From the NCBI GenBank assembly GCA_965277355.1, contig CBDICN010000001.1, forward strand, positions 992,001 through 1,056,000: DNA of 64,000 bases, in the 5' to 3' direction. The notes below the pieces were generated by a model. The model searched no databases. It saw only the letters and a program-made list of their open reading frames with translations, and had not been told where the DNA came from. Below are positions 30,093 to 38,360 of this stretch, one piece after another. Position numbers and translations under genes: made by a program. The DNA comes from RH-AL1 sp965277355 (GTDB lineage Bacteria; Pseudomonadota; Alphaproteobacteria; Rhizobiales; Beijerinckiaceae). Numbering within the stretch: the stretch's first letter is position 1; each line of letters starts with the position of its first letter.

Positions 30093-30767
30093 CTAACGCG
30101 ACGCCCGGTCGTCGCGCCCGGCGTCGAGGTGACGCCGCGCCGTGGCGAAAACCTCCTTGAACATGGCGGTCGTCAGCAGCCCCGTGTTGGTGTTGTAACG
30201 CGAGCAGTGATAGCAATCGAAGAGGGCGACCGGTGTGGCATCTGGCCTCTCAAAATCGTGACGGCGACCATGCGCGAAGGGTGCCGTGGACAATTTCTTT
30301 CCGAGACCGCGCAAAACGCTCTCATGCGCGATGCGACCGAGTGCGACAATCGCGACGAGCGTGGACATCGCCTCGAAACGCGCCGTGAGGAAGCTGCGGC
30401 ACGTCCTGATTTCTTCGGGCAGCGGCTTGTTTTGCGGCGGCACGCAGCGCACCGCATTCGTGATAACGCAATCGCTCAGTGCGAGGCCGTCGTTGCGATC
30501 GCGAGCGTACCGACCTTGGGCGAAACCAAACTCGAGGAGGGTCTCGTAGAGAAGGTCGCCGGCATAGTCGCCGGTGAAAGGGCGCCCTGTCCGGTTAGCG
30601 CCGCGCAGTCCGGGGGCCAAGCCGACAATGAGGAGGCGCGCCCCCACTGTTCCGAAGGTCGGGACGGGGCCGTTGAACCAGTCCGGCTCGGCGATCCGCG
30701 CCTGGCGCCGAAACTCGGCCAGCCGCGGACATCTGCCGCAATCGTGAGCCGGCTCGAGATCAAGCAA
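30093..30767 (-). CDS. Uracil-DNA glycosylase, family 5 (UDGb type)
   Basis: A 224-aa Fe-S uracil-DNA glycosylase. The active-site motif GLAPGLRGANRTGRPFTGD is characteristic of family 5, and the second motif is HCSRYNTNTGLLT. Four cysteines suitable for the 4Fe-4S cluster are at CGRC near the N-terminus, in ITNAVRCVPP and in EEIRTCRSF. A TTG at 30767 is the likely start, 15 bases after the NYN gene stop, but the frame is open further upstream within that gene, so the start is uncertain. Confidence 0.9.
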   Translation of the reverse strand: MLDLEPAHDCGRCPRLAEFRRQARIAEPDWFNGPVPTFGTVGARLLIVGLAPGLRGANRTGRPFTGDYAGDLLYETLLEFGFAQGRYARDRNDGLALSDCVITNAVRCVPPQNKPLPEEIRTCRSFLTARFEAMSTLVAIVALGRIAHESVLRGLGKKLSTAPFAHGRRHDFERPDATPVALFDCYHCSRYNTNTGLLTTAMFKEVFATARRHLDAGRDDRASR

Positions 30768-30781
30768 GGCTGCACGCTCGC

Positions 30782-31387
30782 TCAGTCGCCGTCGGGCTCG
30801 TGAGCATCGAGAGGCACGCTGGAGGCGACGGTGCGGCGATCCTGGTAGCGTTGCATGCGCTCGCTGGGATCCCGCCCGATTTTCGAGACGAGGTGGATGA
30901 GGTCGATGAACTCGTCAGCCTGCCGTCGCAGTTCATCCGCGATCATCGCGGGCTGGGTCGAATTGGTCGAGACGACGGAGACGCGAACGCCTTTCCGTTG
31001 TACCGCTTCCACCAGCGAGCGGAAATCGCCGTCACCGGAGAATAAAACGATATGATCGAGATGTTCGGCCATCTCCATGGCATCGACGGCCAGCTCTATA
31101 TCCATGTTTCCCTTGATTTTTCGCCGGCCAAGGGCGTCCACGAATTCTTTCGTGGGCTTCGTGACGACAGCAAACCCGTTGTAGTCTAACCAATCAATGA
31201 GTGGGCGGATTGATGAATATTCTTGGTCTTCGACTAGTGCAGTGTAATAAAAGGCACGGATTAACTTGCCTCGTCCTTGGAATTCTTTGAGAAGGCGCTT
31301 GTAATCTATATCGAAGCCCAATGTCTTAGCGGTCGCATAAAGATTTGCGCCGTCGATAAACAAGCCAATTCTATCTGTCTCGACCAT
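30782..31387 (-). CDS. NYN domain (LabA/DUF88-like) protein
   Basis: A 201-aa PIN-like NYN domain protein. Acidic sites are in RIGLFIDGANLYATAK, KGNMDIELAVDAM and LFSGDGDFRSLVEAV, as in LabA/Limkain-type predicted RNases. The domain fills residues 5-165; the tail is polar. Proteins of this type sit next to rpoZ in many Rhizobiales. In cyanobacteria LabA modulates KaiC-dependent output, but this family is broad and such a link here is speculation. It leads into udg on the same strand. Confidence 0.9.
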   Translation of the reverse strand: MVETDRIGLFIDGANLYATAKTLGFDIDYKRLLKEFQGRGKLIRAFYYTALVEDQEYSSIRPLIDWLDYNGFAVVTKPTKEFVDALGRRKIKGNMDIELAVDAMEMAEHLDHIVLFSGDGDFRSLVEAVQRKGVRVSVVSTNSTQPAMIADELRRQADEFIDLIHLVSKIGRDPSERMQRYQDRRTVASSVPLDAHEPDGD

Positions 31388-31665
31388 TAGAATATCTCAT
31401 AACTTTCTTTGTCTCTAGTCCGAAAGCGCTCACGCTGCCGGCCGAAGGTTGCTGTCAAGCGCGGGCGCCAATTCGCAGAACTTTACGACTCTCTTCTTCA
31501 GCTTTGGCGCCGACCGAGACAAAGGTCAACCCGCAGCGTTAATAGCTAGGCGCGATCACTTGATGATAAAGCTTGATAATGAATGCCGGTTGTTCACCTT
31601 GCAGTAAGCAACCGCGCTGTGTACAACCACACCAATCCAAAATTACCTTAAAGGGAATATTACGA
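31388..31665. promoter_or_regulatory. AT-richer divergent spacer before rpoZ
   Basis: A 278-base spacer between the NYN gene and rpoZ, visibly richer in A/T than its surroundings. It contains the near-repeat TTGATGATAA / TTGATAATGA (around 31560-31582) close to where an rpoZ promoter is expected. No gene is seen. Promoter assignment is inference. Confidence 0.35.
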
Positions 31666-32058
31666 ATGGCTCGCGTTACGGTTGAAGATTGCGTCGATAA
31701 GGTCGAAAACAGGTTCGATCTCGTCCTCATCGCCAGCCATCGGGCTCGCATGATCGCCTCCGGCTCCTCAATTACAGTTGATAGAAATCGCGATAAAAAT
31801 CCAGTGGTAGCCCTGCGGGAAATCGCCGAAATGACGCAGGTGCCTGAAGATTTGCGGGAAGATTTCATCCATAGCCTGCAAAAACAGGTCGAAGTCGACG
31901 AGCCTGAGGCCGAGGTGGTGCCTGCGCTCTCGTCCGCGCCGGTCACGCAGTCGGATGCCACGGCGGACGTGCAGTTCGACCGCATGACGGAAGAAGACCT
32001 CCTGCGCGGACTCGAAGGGCTCGTGCCGCCGGCTGCGACGGACGACGAGGGCGAATGA
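31666..32058 (+). CDS. rpoZ: DNA-directed RNA polymerase subunit omega
   Basis: A 130-aa omega subunit, which helps beta' folding and contributes to the ppGpp-binding site. The core is MARVTVEDCVDKVENRFDLV, then SHRARMIASGSS and DKNPVVALREIAE; the acidic C-terminal extension (residues 70-130) is usual in Rhizobiales. An open frame begins at 31573, but ATG 31666 with AAAGGGA upstream gives the correct N-terminus. Being next to rsh places two ppGpp-related genes together. Confidence 0.95.
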   Translation: MARVTVEDCVDKVENRFDLVLIASHRARMIASGSSITVDRNRDKNPVVALREIAEMTQVPEDLREDFIHSLQKQVEVDEPEAEVVPALSSAPVTQSDATADVQFDRMTEEDLLRGLEGLVPPAATDDEGE

Positions 32059-32195
32059 GTCCGGCATTGGGCCGCGGCGACTTTGTCGCATCGGCCGGAC
32101 ATGCTTTCGAGCCGATTTGGGACCAGGCCTGCCGCACGATCGCCTGAACGGCGGGCATCGGGTGCCCCGAGGGCTGGGGCGGGTAGACCAGCGCC

Positions 32196-34403
32196 ATGAT
32201 GCGACAGTACGAGCTGGTGGATCGGGTTCGCCGCTATAACCCGCAGACCGACGAAATCCTGCTGAACAGGGCCTACGTCTACGCGATGAAGGCGCATGGC
32301 GGTCAGACGCGCGCCTCGGGCGATCCGTACTTCTCGCACCCTCTCGAAGTCGCCGCGATTCTCACCGACCTCAACCTCGACGATGCGACCATCGTCGCTG
32401 CGGTTCTCCACGACGTCATCGAGGACACCGAATCGACGCGCGACGAAATCGATCAGATGTTCGGTCAGGAGATCGGACACCTCGTTGAAGGTCTCACCAA
32501 GCTGAAGCGCCTCGACCTCGTGTCGCGGCGAGCGGCGCAGGCCGAGAACTTCCGCAAGCTGCTACTCGCCATCGCTGCCGACGTGCGGGTCTTGATGGTC
32601 AAGCTCGCCGACCGCCTGCACAACATGCGCACGCTCGATTTCGTGCCGCCCGAAAAGCGCGCCAGAATCGCCGAGGAGACGCTTGACATCTATGCGCCGC
32701 TCGCCGGGCGCATGGGCATGCAGCGCATGCGCGACGAGCTCGAGGACCTCGCCTTCCGGCACCTCATGCCAGACGCTCACGCTACCATCGAGGCGCGGCT
32801 CGACGATATCGGCCGCAGGAACGACCTACGCATCGTCGCCATCGAGAAGGAAATCACCGAGGCCCTCGCCGCGGAGGAGATCGACGCGGACGTGAAGGGT
32901 CGCCAGAAGCAGCCCTATTCGGTGTGGCGGAAGATGGAGCGCAAGTCGATCGCGTTCGAGCAGATGTCGGACATCTTCGGATTCCGCATCATCGTGCCGA
33001 GCGTCAGCGCCTGCTATCGTGCAATCGGCGTCCTACACACACGCTGGCCGACGGTGCCTGGTCGCTTCAAGGACTATATCTCGACGCCAAAGCCGAATGA
33101 TTACCGCTCGATCCACACCACCGTGGTCGGACCGGGTCGGCAACGCGTGGAGATCCAGGTGCGCACGGAAGCGATGCACGACATCGCGAGCAACGGGATC
33201 GCCGCGCACGTCCTCTACAAGGAGGGCGTCACGCGCGACGGGCGCACGTTGACGAGCGAGAGCAAGGCGTTCCAGTGGCTCCGTCGAACCGTCGAATCGC
33301 TGGCCGAGGGCAGTTCGCCCGAGGAATTCCTGGAGCACACGAAGCTCGAACTCTTCCTCGATCAGGTGTTCTGCTTCACGCCGAACGGTCGCCTCATCGC
33401 GCTGCCGAAAGGCGCCACCACGATCGATTTCGCCTATGCCGTCCACACGGATGTCGGCAATTTCGCGGTGGGCGCCAAGATCAACGGCCTCAGCGCGCCG
33501 CTACTGACCGAGCTGCAGAACGGCGACGAAGTCCAGATCATCCGCCAGGATAACCAGGTGCCGCCGGCCGTTTGGGAGACGCTGGTGCTGACCGGCAAGG
33601 CGCGGTCGGCGATCCGACGCGCCACTCGCGAGGCGATGCGCGCGCAATATGCCGGGCTCGGTCGGCAGATCGTCAGCCGCGCCTTCGAGCGCGCCGGCCG
33701 GCCTTTCGCCGAGGACAAGCTGCGGGCGGTGCTGACGCGGCTTGGGCGCGGCACCATCGACGACGTCATGGCTGCCGTCGGGCGCGGCGAGATGGTCTCG
33801 AGCGACGTGCTGCGCGCGGTCCACCCCGACGCCATCGACGATCGACGGCCGGCCGTTCCGCGCGCGCGCAACGAGGGCGGCTGGTTTGGGACGCGGACCA
33901 ACGCCAACGTGCTGTTCCACCTCCCCGGCGTCAGCGAGGAGGTCGACTGGAAGATCATGGCGCGGGACGGTCTGCACCCGGATCTTCCGGTGCTCTTCGC
34001 GCCCAACGGGGGCGTCCTGCCGGGTGACCGCGCGGTCGGCATCTTCGTGCCCAACAACTCGATTACCATTTACCCGATCCAGTCGCCCGATCTCACCGCC
34101 TTCGACGACCAGCCAGAGCGCTGGCTCGATGTGCGCTGGGACATCGCCGAGGGCGAGCGGCCGTTCTTTCCGGCGATGCTGATGATCACCGCCATCAACG
34201 AGCCTGGCTCGCTCGCCACAATCGCGACCGTCATCGGCGAGAACGGCGCCAACATCGACAACGTCGTCATCAAGCCGGTGTCGCCGGACTTCCGCGCGTT
34301 GCGCGTCGATGTCGAAGTCATGGACCTCAAACATCTCTCCACGATCGTCTCGCAATTGCGCGCGCGTCCAATCGTCAGCAAAGTCGAACGGGTGAACGGG
34401 TGA
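32196..34403 (+). CDS. rsh: Bifunctional (p)ppGpp synthetase/hydrolase Rsh
   Basis: A 735-aa RelA/SpoT homologue. The N-terminal HD hydrolase domain has YFSHPLEVAAIL and VLHDVIEDT, so hydrolase activity should be intact; the synthetase domain has EQMSDIFGFRIIVP and GRFKDYISTPKPNDYRSIHT; then come TGS (VFCFTPNGRLIALPKGAT) and a C-terminal ACT domain (MLMITAINEPGSLATIATV). It is the single stringent-response enzyme typical of Rhizobiales. The final codons and the next gene's start lie in an 8-base tandem repeat. Confidence 0.95.
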   Translation: MMRQYELVDRVRRYNPQTDEILLNRAYVYAMKAHGGQTRASGDPYFSHPLEVAAILTDLNLDDATIVAAVLHDVIEDTESTRDEIDQMFGQEIGHLVEGLTKLKRLDLVSRRAAQAENFRKLLLAIAADVRVLMVKLADRLHNMRTLDFVPPEKRARIAEETLDIYAPLAGRMGMQRMRDELEDLAFRHLMPDAHATIEARLDDIGRRNDLRIVAIEKEITEALAAEEIDADVKGRQKQPYSVWRKMERKSIAFEQMSDIFGFRIIVPSVSACYRAIGVLHTRWPTVPGRFKDYISTPKPNDYRSIHTTVVGPGRQRVEIQVRTEAMHDIASNGIAAHVLYKEGVTRDGRTLTSESKAFQWLRRTVESLAEGSSPEEFLEHTKLELFLDQVFCFTPNGRLIALPKGATTIDFAYAVHTDVGNFAVGAKINGLSAPLLTELQNGDEVQIIRQDNQVPPAVWETLVLTGKARSAIRRATREAMRAQYAGLGRQIVSRAFERAGRPFAEDKLRAVLTRLGRGTIDDVMAAVGRGEMVSSDVLRAVHPDAIDDRRPAVPRARNEGGWFGTRTNANVLFHLPGVSEEVDWKIMARDGLHPDLPVLFAPNGGVLPGDRAVGIFVPNNSITIYPIQSPDLTAFDDQPERWLDVRWDIAEGERPFFPAMLMITAINEPGSLATIATVIGENGANIDNVVIKPVSPDFRALRVDVEVMDLKHLSTIVSQLRARPIVSKVERVNG

Positions 34404-34415
34404 ACGGGTGAACGG
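34392..34415 (+). repeat. Tandem 8-mer repeat across the rsh stop and pdxJ start
   Basis: GTGAACGG occurs three times in a row, preceded by a partial copy GAACGG at 34386-34391. The second unit contains the rsh TGA stop and the third provides the GTG start of pdxJ. Gain or loss of one unit would shift the rsh end and change the pdxJ start spacing. Confidence 0.9.
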
Positions 34416-35166
34416 CCAGAAACTCCGCCTTGGCGTCAACATCGACCACGTCGCGACCGTGCGCAATTCCCGCGGCGGCCCCGTGCCCGATCCGGTCCGC
34501 GCAGCGAAGCTCGCGATCGCTTCCGGTGCCGACGGCATCACCGCGCATTTGCGCGAGGATCGCCGGCACATCCGTGACGAGGACATGCGGCGCCTCAAGG
34601 CCGAGCTCGACGCTCCGCTAAACTTCGAGATGGCGGCCACCGACGAGATGGTGGCGTTCGCGCTCGCCACGCGTCCTCACGCGTGCTGTATCGTGCCGGA
34701 GAAGCGCAGCGAGCGCACGACCGAGGGCGGTCTCGACGTGATCGGCGGCCACGATCATCTCAAGAGCGCCACCGCCGAACTGACCAAGGTCGGCGTCAGG
34801 GTCTCGCTGTTCATCGAGCCGAGCGTCGGTGCGGTCGCGGCGGCACGGTCGATCGGCGCTCCCGTCGTGGAGCTTCATACCGGCGCCTGGTGCGACCGGC
34901 TGGCGCACGGCGAGACAGGACGGGGAACAAAGGAGTTCGAGCGAATCCGCATGGCCGCGCGCGAGGCGGCGGAGCTCGGCATCGAGTGTCACGCCGGGCA
35001 CGGGCTCGATTACGAGACCGCGCATGTGATCAGCGCGCTACCGCAGATCGTCGAGCTGAACATCGGGCACTTCCTGATCGGCGAGGCGATCTTCGTCGGA
35101 CTCGAAGCAGCCATTGCGACGATGCGGGCCGCCATGGAAGCAGGCAGGGCGGAGGCTGCGTCTTGA
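34408..35166 (+). CDS. pdxJ: Pyridoxine 5'-phosphate synthase
   Basis: A 252-aa TIM-barrel enzyme that joins 3-amino-2-oxopropyl phosphate and deoxyxylulose phosphate in vitamin B6 synthesis. It begins with LRLGVNIDHVATVRNSRGG and shows ITAHLREDRRHI, CIVPEKRSE and ECHAGHGLDYETA. GTG 34408, 4 bases past the rsh stop and within the tandem repeat, is the only sensible start. It overlaps acpS. Confidence 0.96.
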   Translation: MNGQKLRLGVNIDHVATVRNSRGGPVPDPVRAAKLAIASGADGITAHLREDRRHIRDEDMRRLKAELDAPLNFEMAATDEMVAFALATRPHACCIVPEKRSERTTEGGLDVIGGHDHLKSATAELTKVGVRVSLFIEPSVGAVAAARSIGAPVVELHTGAWCDRLAHGETGRGTKEFERIRMAAREAAELGIECHAGHGLDYETAHVISALPQIVELNIGHFLIGEAIFVGLEAAIATMRAAMEAGRAEAAS

Positions 35167-35564
35167 TCATCGGCATCGGCACGGACCTGTGCGACATCAA
35201 CCGCATCGCCGGCTCGCTTGAGCGATTCGGCGAGCGCTTCGTCCAGCGCTGCTTCACCGACATCGAGCGCCGCCGCTCGGACGGCAAGGCCGGGCGCGCC
35301 GCCTCCTACGCCAAGCGGTTCGCCGCCAAGGAAGCTTGCGCCAAGGCGCTCGGGACCGGGATCAGCGAGGGCGTGGCCTGGCGCGACATGGGTGTCGTCA
35401 ACTTGCCCTCCGGCAAGCCGACCATGGCGCTGACGGGCGGTGCGGCGGCGCGGCTTTCCGCATTGATACCGCCGGCCTACGAGGCCCGCATCCACCTCGC
35501 GATCACCGACGAGCATCCGCTGGCTCAGGCCTTCGTCGTCATCGAGGCCGTCCCGCTTTCGTGA
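35163..35564 (+). CDS. acpS: Holo-[acyl-carrier-protein] synthase
   Basis: A 133-aa phosphopantetheinyl transferase that activates acyl carrier protein. Motifs: IIGIGTDLCDINRI at the start, the Mg-binding FAAKEACAKALGTGI, and GKPTMALTGGAAARL. The start is TTG 35163 in a TTGA overlap with pdxJ; it gives the exact family N-terminus. Conserved pdxJ-acpS-lepB-rnc-era order. Confidence 0.94.
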   Translation: MIIGIGTDLCDINRIAGSLERFGERFVQRCFTDIERRRSDGKAGRAASYAKRFAAKEACAKALGTGISEGVAWRDMGVVNLPSGKPTMALTGGAAARLSALIPPAYEARIHLAITDEHPLAQAFVVIEAVPLS

Positions 35565-35721
35565 CCCTTTGCCGTCCGGACGTCTTGAAAATACCCGCTT
35601 TGTGACGGCAACCCATTCCTGTACCGTGACGGGACCTCATGGTAAGCACCGCGCTCTTCGAAGCGGGCGCCCTCCGGAACCCGACCCCAGACGATACGAA
35701 GCATTGGCGAGGCCCGTGGGC

Positions 35722-36498
35722 GTGAGCAGCGAAACACAAACGAAACGGCAGGTGAAGCAGCAGGGCGGTTTCTTCGAGCTGGTTAAGGTGGTGATCCAGG
35801 CGCTGCTGATCGCGCTCGTGGTCCGCACGTTCCTGTTCCAGCCGTTCAACATTCCGTCCGGGTCGATGATTCCGACCCTGCTGGTTGGCGATTTCCTGTT
35901 CGTCTCAAAATATTCCTACGGCTTCTCCAAATACTCCTTCCCGTTCGGTCCCAACCTCTTCAAGGGGCGGATCTTTGCCTCGCCGCCGAAGCAGGGCGAC
36001 GTCGTCGTCTTCAAGCTGCCGCGCGACGATTCAACCGATTACATCAAGCGCGTGATCGGCCTGCCCGGCGATAGTGTACAGATGAAGGAAGGCCGCCTCT
36101 ACATCAACGGCACGATCGTGCCGCGCGAGCCGATCGCCCAAGTCCGAACCGAGGACCAGTTCGGTCACGAAACGGATGTGCCGACCTACAAGGAGACGCT
36201 GCCGGACGGGGTCGCTCACACGATCATCGAAATCCAGGGCGACAAGGGCTTCAACGACAACACCGACATCTTCAAGGTACCGCCGAACAGCTACTTCATG
36301 ATGGGCGACAACCGCGACAACTCGACCGATAGCCGCATTTCGCCCGAGCAGGGTGGCGTGGGCTACGTGCCCTACGAAAACCTGATCGGCCGCGCGGAGA
36401 TCATCTTCTTCTCCGTCGGGCAGGGGCAGCCGGCCTGGAAGGTCTGGGAATGGCCCTGGACCGTGCGCTGGGATCGAATTTTCCACACCATTCATTGA
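35722..36498 (+). CDS. lepB: Signal peptidase I
   Basis: A 258-aa inner membrane protease that removes signal peptides. One N-terminal span (about 21-39), then box B with catalytic Ser48 in NIPSGSMIPTL, box D with Lys109 in DYIKRVIGLPGD, and box E MGDNRDNSTDSR. Starts: GTG 35716 (with GAGG upstream) or GTG 35722; the open frame back to 35569 has no LepB-like sequence. Just after the stop lies a fragment repeating box E, see the pseudogene entry. Confidence 0.95.
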   Translation: MSSETQTKRQVKQQGGFFELVKVVIQALLIALVVRTFLFQPFNIPSGSMIPTLLVGDFLFVSKYSYGFSKYSFPFGPNLFKGRIFASPPKQGDVVVFKLPRDDSTDYIKRVIGLPGDSVQMKEGRLYINGTIVPREPIAQVRTEDQFGHETDVPTYKETLPDGVAHTIIEIQGDKGFNDNTDIFKVPPNSYFMMGDNRDNSTDSRISPEQGGVGYVPYENLIGRAEIIFFSVGQGQPAWKVWEWPWTVRWDRIFHTIH

Positions 36499-36674
36499 GT
36501 GCGCCGGCGGACAATTACTTCGTGCTGGGCGACAATCGCGATAACTCGATAGACAGCCGGGTCGGCCCGGACCAGGGAGGCGTCGGCTTCGTGCCCGCAA
36601 CCAAGGCGATCGGGCGCGCCGACTTCTTCCTCGTCTCCCATCACGCGATCCAGTTGTTCAAGCCGGTCCGTTGA
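36499..36674 (+). pseudogene. Remnant of a second lepB (C-terminal tail)
   Basis: In another frame than lepB, 58 codons encode a second signal peptidase I tail: ADNYFVLGDNRDNSIDSR then GGVGFVPATKAIGRADFF. It matches the box E region of the intact neighbour but lacks the catalytic Ser and Lys boxes. An ATG at 36450 inside lepB could open this frame (74 aa). Its TGA overlaps the rnc ATG. The likely origin is a tandem or second lepB that lost its 5' part; translation is possible but enzyme activity is not. Confidence 0.75.
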
Positions 36675-37366
36675 TGGCGCGTCGGCAGGCGGACCTCGGC
36701 GACCTCGAAGTGTTGCTGGGCTACGCGTTCCAGGATCGCACGACATTGGCGCTCGCCTTGACCCACATCGGGGCCGCGCCACATCGACGTGGAAGCTACC
36801 AACGGCTCGAGTTCCTCGGCGACCGGGTGCTCGGCATGGCGGTCGCGGCGATGCTCTACGAGACGTTCCCGGAAGCGGAGGAAGGGGAGCTGTCCCGCCG
36901 GCTCGCCGATCTCGTGCGCCGGGAGAGTTGCGCCGACGTGGCGCGCGCCTGGAGCATCGAGCCGCAGATCAGGCTGGGTCCGGGCGAGAGGACGAATGCC
37001 GCGCTGAGGACGGCGATCCTCGGCGACATTTGCGAGGCCGTGATCGGCGCCGTCTACCGAGATGGAGGCTACGAGTCCGCGGCCGCTCTCGTGCGGCGTG
37101 CGTTCGGACCGCAAATGTTGACACCGAACCGCCCGCTGCGCGATCCGAAGACCGCTCTCCAGGAATGGGCGCAGGCGCGCGGCCTTGCCGCGCCGCTCTA
37201 CCGCGCCGTTGACAGGCAGGGGCCGGATCACGCGCCGCAATTCACGGTGGCGGTCGTCGTCGACGGTCATGCCGAGGCAGAAGCCGGTGGGCCGTCGAAG
37301 CGGATCGCCGAGCAGGCCGCCGCCGCCGCCTTCATGGCGCGCGAGGGATTGGAGGATCAGGTTTGA
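36674..37366 (+). CDS. rnc: Ribonuclease III
   Basis: A 230-aa double-strand RNA endonuclease for rRNA processing. The signature QRLEFLGDRVLG and the metal site ILGDICEAVIGAVYRDGG lie in the N-terminal catalytic domain; the C-terminal dsRNA-binding domain shows DPKTALQEWAQARG and SKRIAEQAAAAAFM. ATG 36674 shares a base with the stop of the lepB remnant (TGATG), so coupling is kept. Its end overlaps era. Confidence 0.95.
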   Translation: MARRQADLGDLEVLLGYAFQDRTTLALALTHIGAAPHRRGSYQRLEFLGDRVLGMAVAAMLYETFPEAEEGELSRRLADLVRRESCADVARAWSIEPQIRLGPGERTNAALRTAILGDICEAVIGAVYRDGGYESAAALVRRAFGPQMLTPNRPLRDPKTALQEWAQARGLAAPLYRAVDRQGPDHAPQFTVAVVVDGHAEAEAGGPSKRIAEQAAAAAFMAREGLEDQV

Positions 37367-38280
37367 CCTTCGAAGACGATGCCATGGAGGCGACCCGTTG
37401 CGGCTTCGTCGCGCTGATCGGGGCGCCCAATGCCGGCAAGTCCACTCTCATCAACAAGGCGGTCGGCACCAAGGTCTCGATCGTGTCGCGCAAGGTGCAG
37501 ACGACGCGTGCGCTGGTGCGCGGCATCGCGCTCGAGGGGCGTTCGCAGATCATCTTCGTCGACACGCCCGGCATTTTCGCGCCAAAGCGCCGGCTCGACC
37601 GCGCGATGGTACGGACCGCCTGGAGCGGCGCCGGCGATGCCGACGTCGTCGCCCTGCTCGTCGATGCGCGCAAGGGCGATGACCGCGAGACCGCCCCTAT
37701 CCTCGAGTGCTTGGCCGGCGTGAAGGCGCCGAAGCTCCTGATTCTCAACAAGATCGACACCGTCGAGGCGGAGAGCCTGCTCGCGCGCGCCGCGAGGATC
37801 AACGGCCAGGGATCGTTCCGCGACACCTATATGATCTCGGCGCTGCGGGGTCACGGCATCCCGAAGCTCCTCGGCGACCTCGCCGGGATGATGGCCAAGG
37901 GGCCATGGCTCTATCCGGAGGATCAGGTGTCGGATGCCCCGATCCGCTCGCTCGCGGCCGAAATCACCCGCGAGAAGATGTTCGAGCGCCTCCACGACGA
38001 ACTGCCCTACCAGTCAACGGTCGAGACCGAGCTGTGGAAGGAGCAGCCCGACGGCTCCGCGCGCGTCGAGCAGACGATCTACGTCACGCGCGATAGCCAC
38101 AAGAAGATCGTGATCGGCGAAGGCGGCCGCACCATCAAGGCGATTGGCAGTGCCGCGCGCAAGGAGATCATGGACTCCGCCGAGCATGTCGTGCACCTCT
38201 TCCTCTTCGTGAAAGTGCGGCCGAACTGGGGGGACGACCCCGAGCGCTATCGCATGATGGGGCTGGATTTCTCGTCCTAG
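37363..38280 (+). CDS. era: GTPase Era
   Basis: A 305-aa GTPase that binds 16S rRNA and helps 30S maturation. G1 is GAPNAGKSTL, switch region QTTRALVRG, G3 DTPGIF, G4 NKID; the C-terminal KH domain has VIGEGGRTIKAIGSAARKE. The TTG at 37363 overlaps the rnc stop and has GGAG 8 bases upstream; ATG 37384 is an alternative. Last gene in the block. Confidence 0.96.
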   Translation: MTFEDDAMEATRCGFVALIGAPNAGKSTLINKAVGTKVSIVSRKVQTTRALVRGIALEGRSQIIFVDTPGIFAPKRRLDRAMVRTAWSGAGDADVVALLVDARKGDDRETAPILECLAGVKAPKLLILNKIDTVEAESLLARAARINGQGSFRDTYMISALRGHGIPKLLGDLAGMMAKGPWLYPEDQVSDAPIRSLAAEITREKMFERLHDELPYQSTVETELWKEQPDGSARVEQTIYVTRDSHKKIVIGEGGRTIKAIGSAARKEIMDSAEHVVHLFLFVKVRPNWGDDPERYRMMGLDFSS

Positions 38281-38288
38281 GAACCGCC

Positions 38289-38334
38289 GCGGCCAAATGG
38301 CCGCGCGGCGCAACCGCGCTATCGCCAGCGCGGT
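38289..38334 (+). other. Two stem-loops after era
   Basis: GCGGCC-AAAT-GGCCGC (38289-38304) is followed by ACCGCGCT-ATCGCC-AGCGCGGT (38313-38334). Both stems are perfect, but the second is followed by TACTGC, not a T-run. They probably stabilise the 3' end of the operon message or slow the polymerase. Confidence 0.45.
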
Positions 38335-38360
38335 TACTGCAGATTAGGACGGAGACGATC

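Noticed and set aside
35569..35721. N-terminal extension of lepB
   Set aside because: The extra 51 residues are not LepB-like, and GTG starts at 35716/35722 give the family length.
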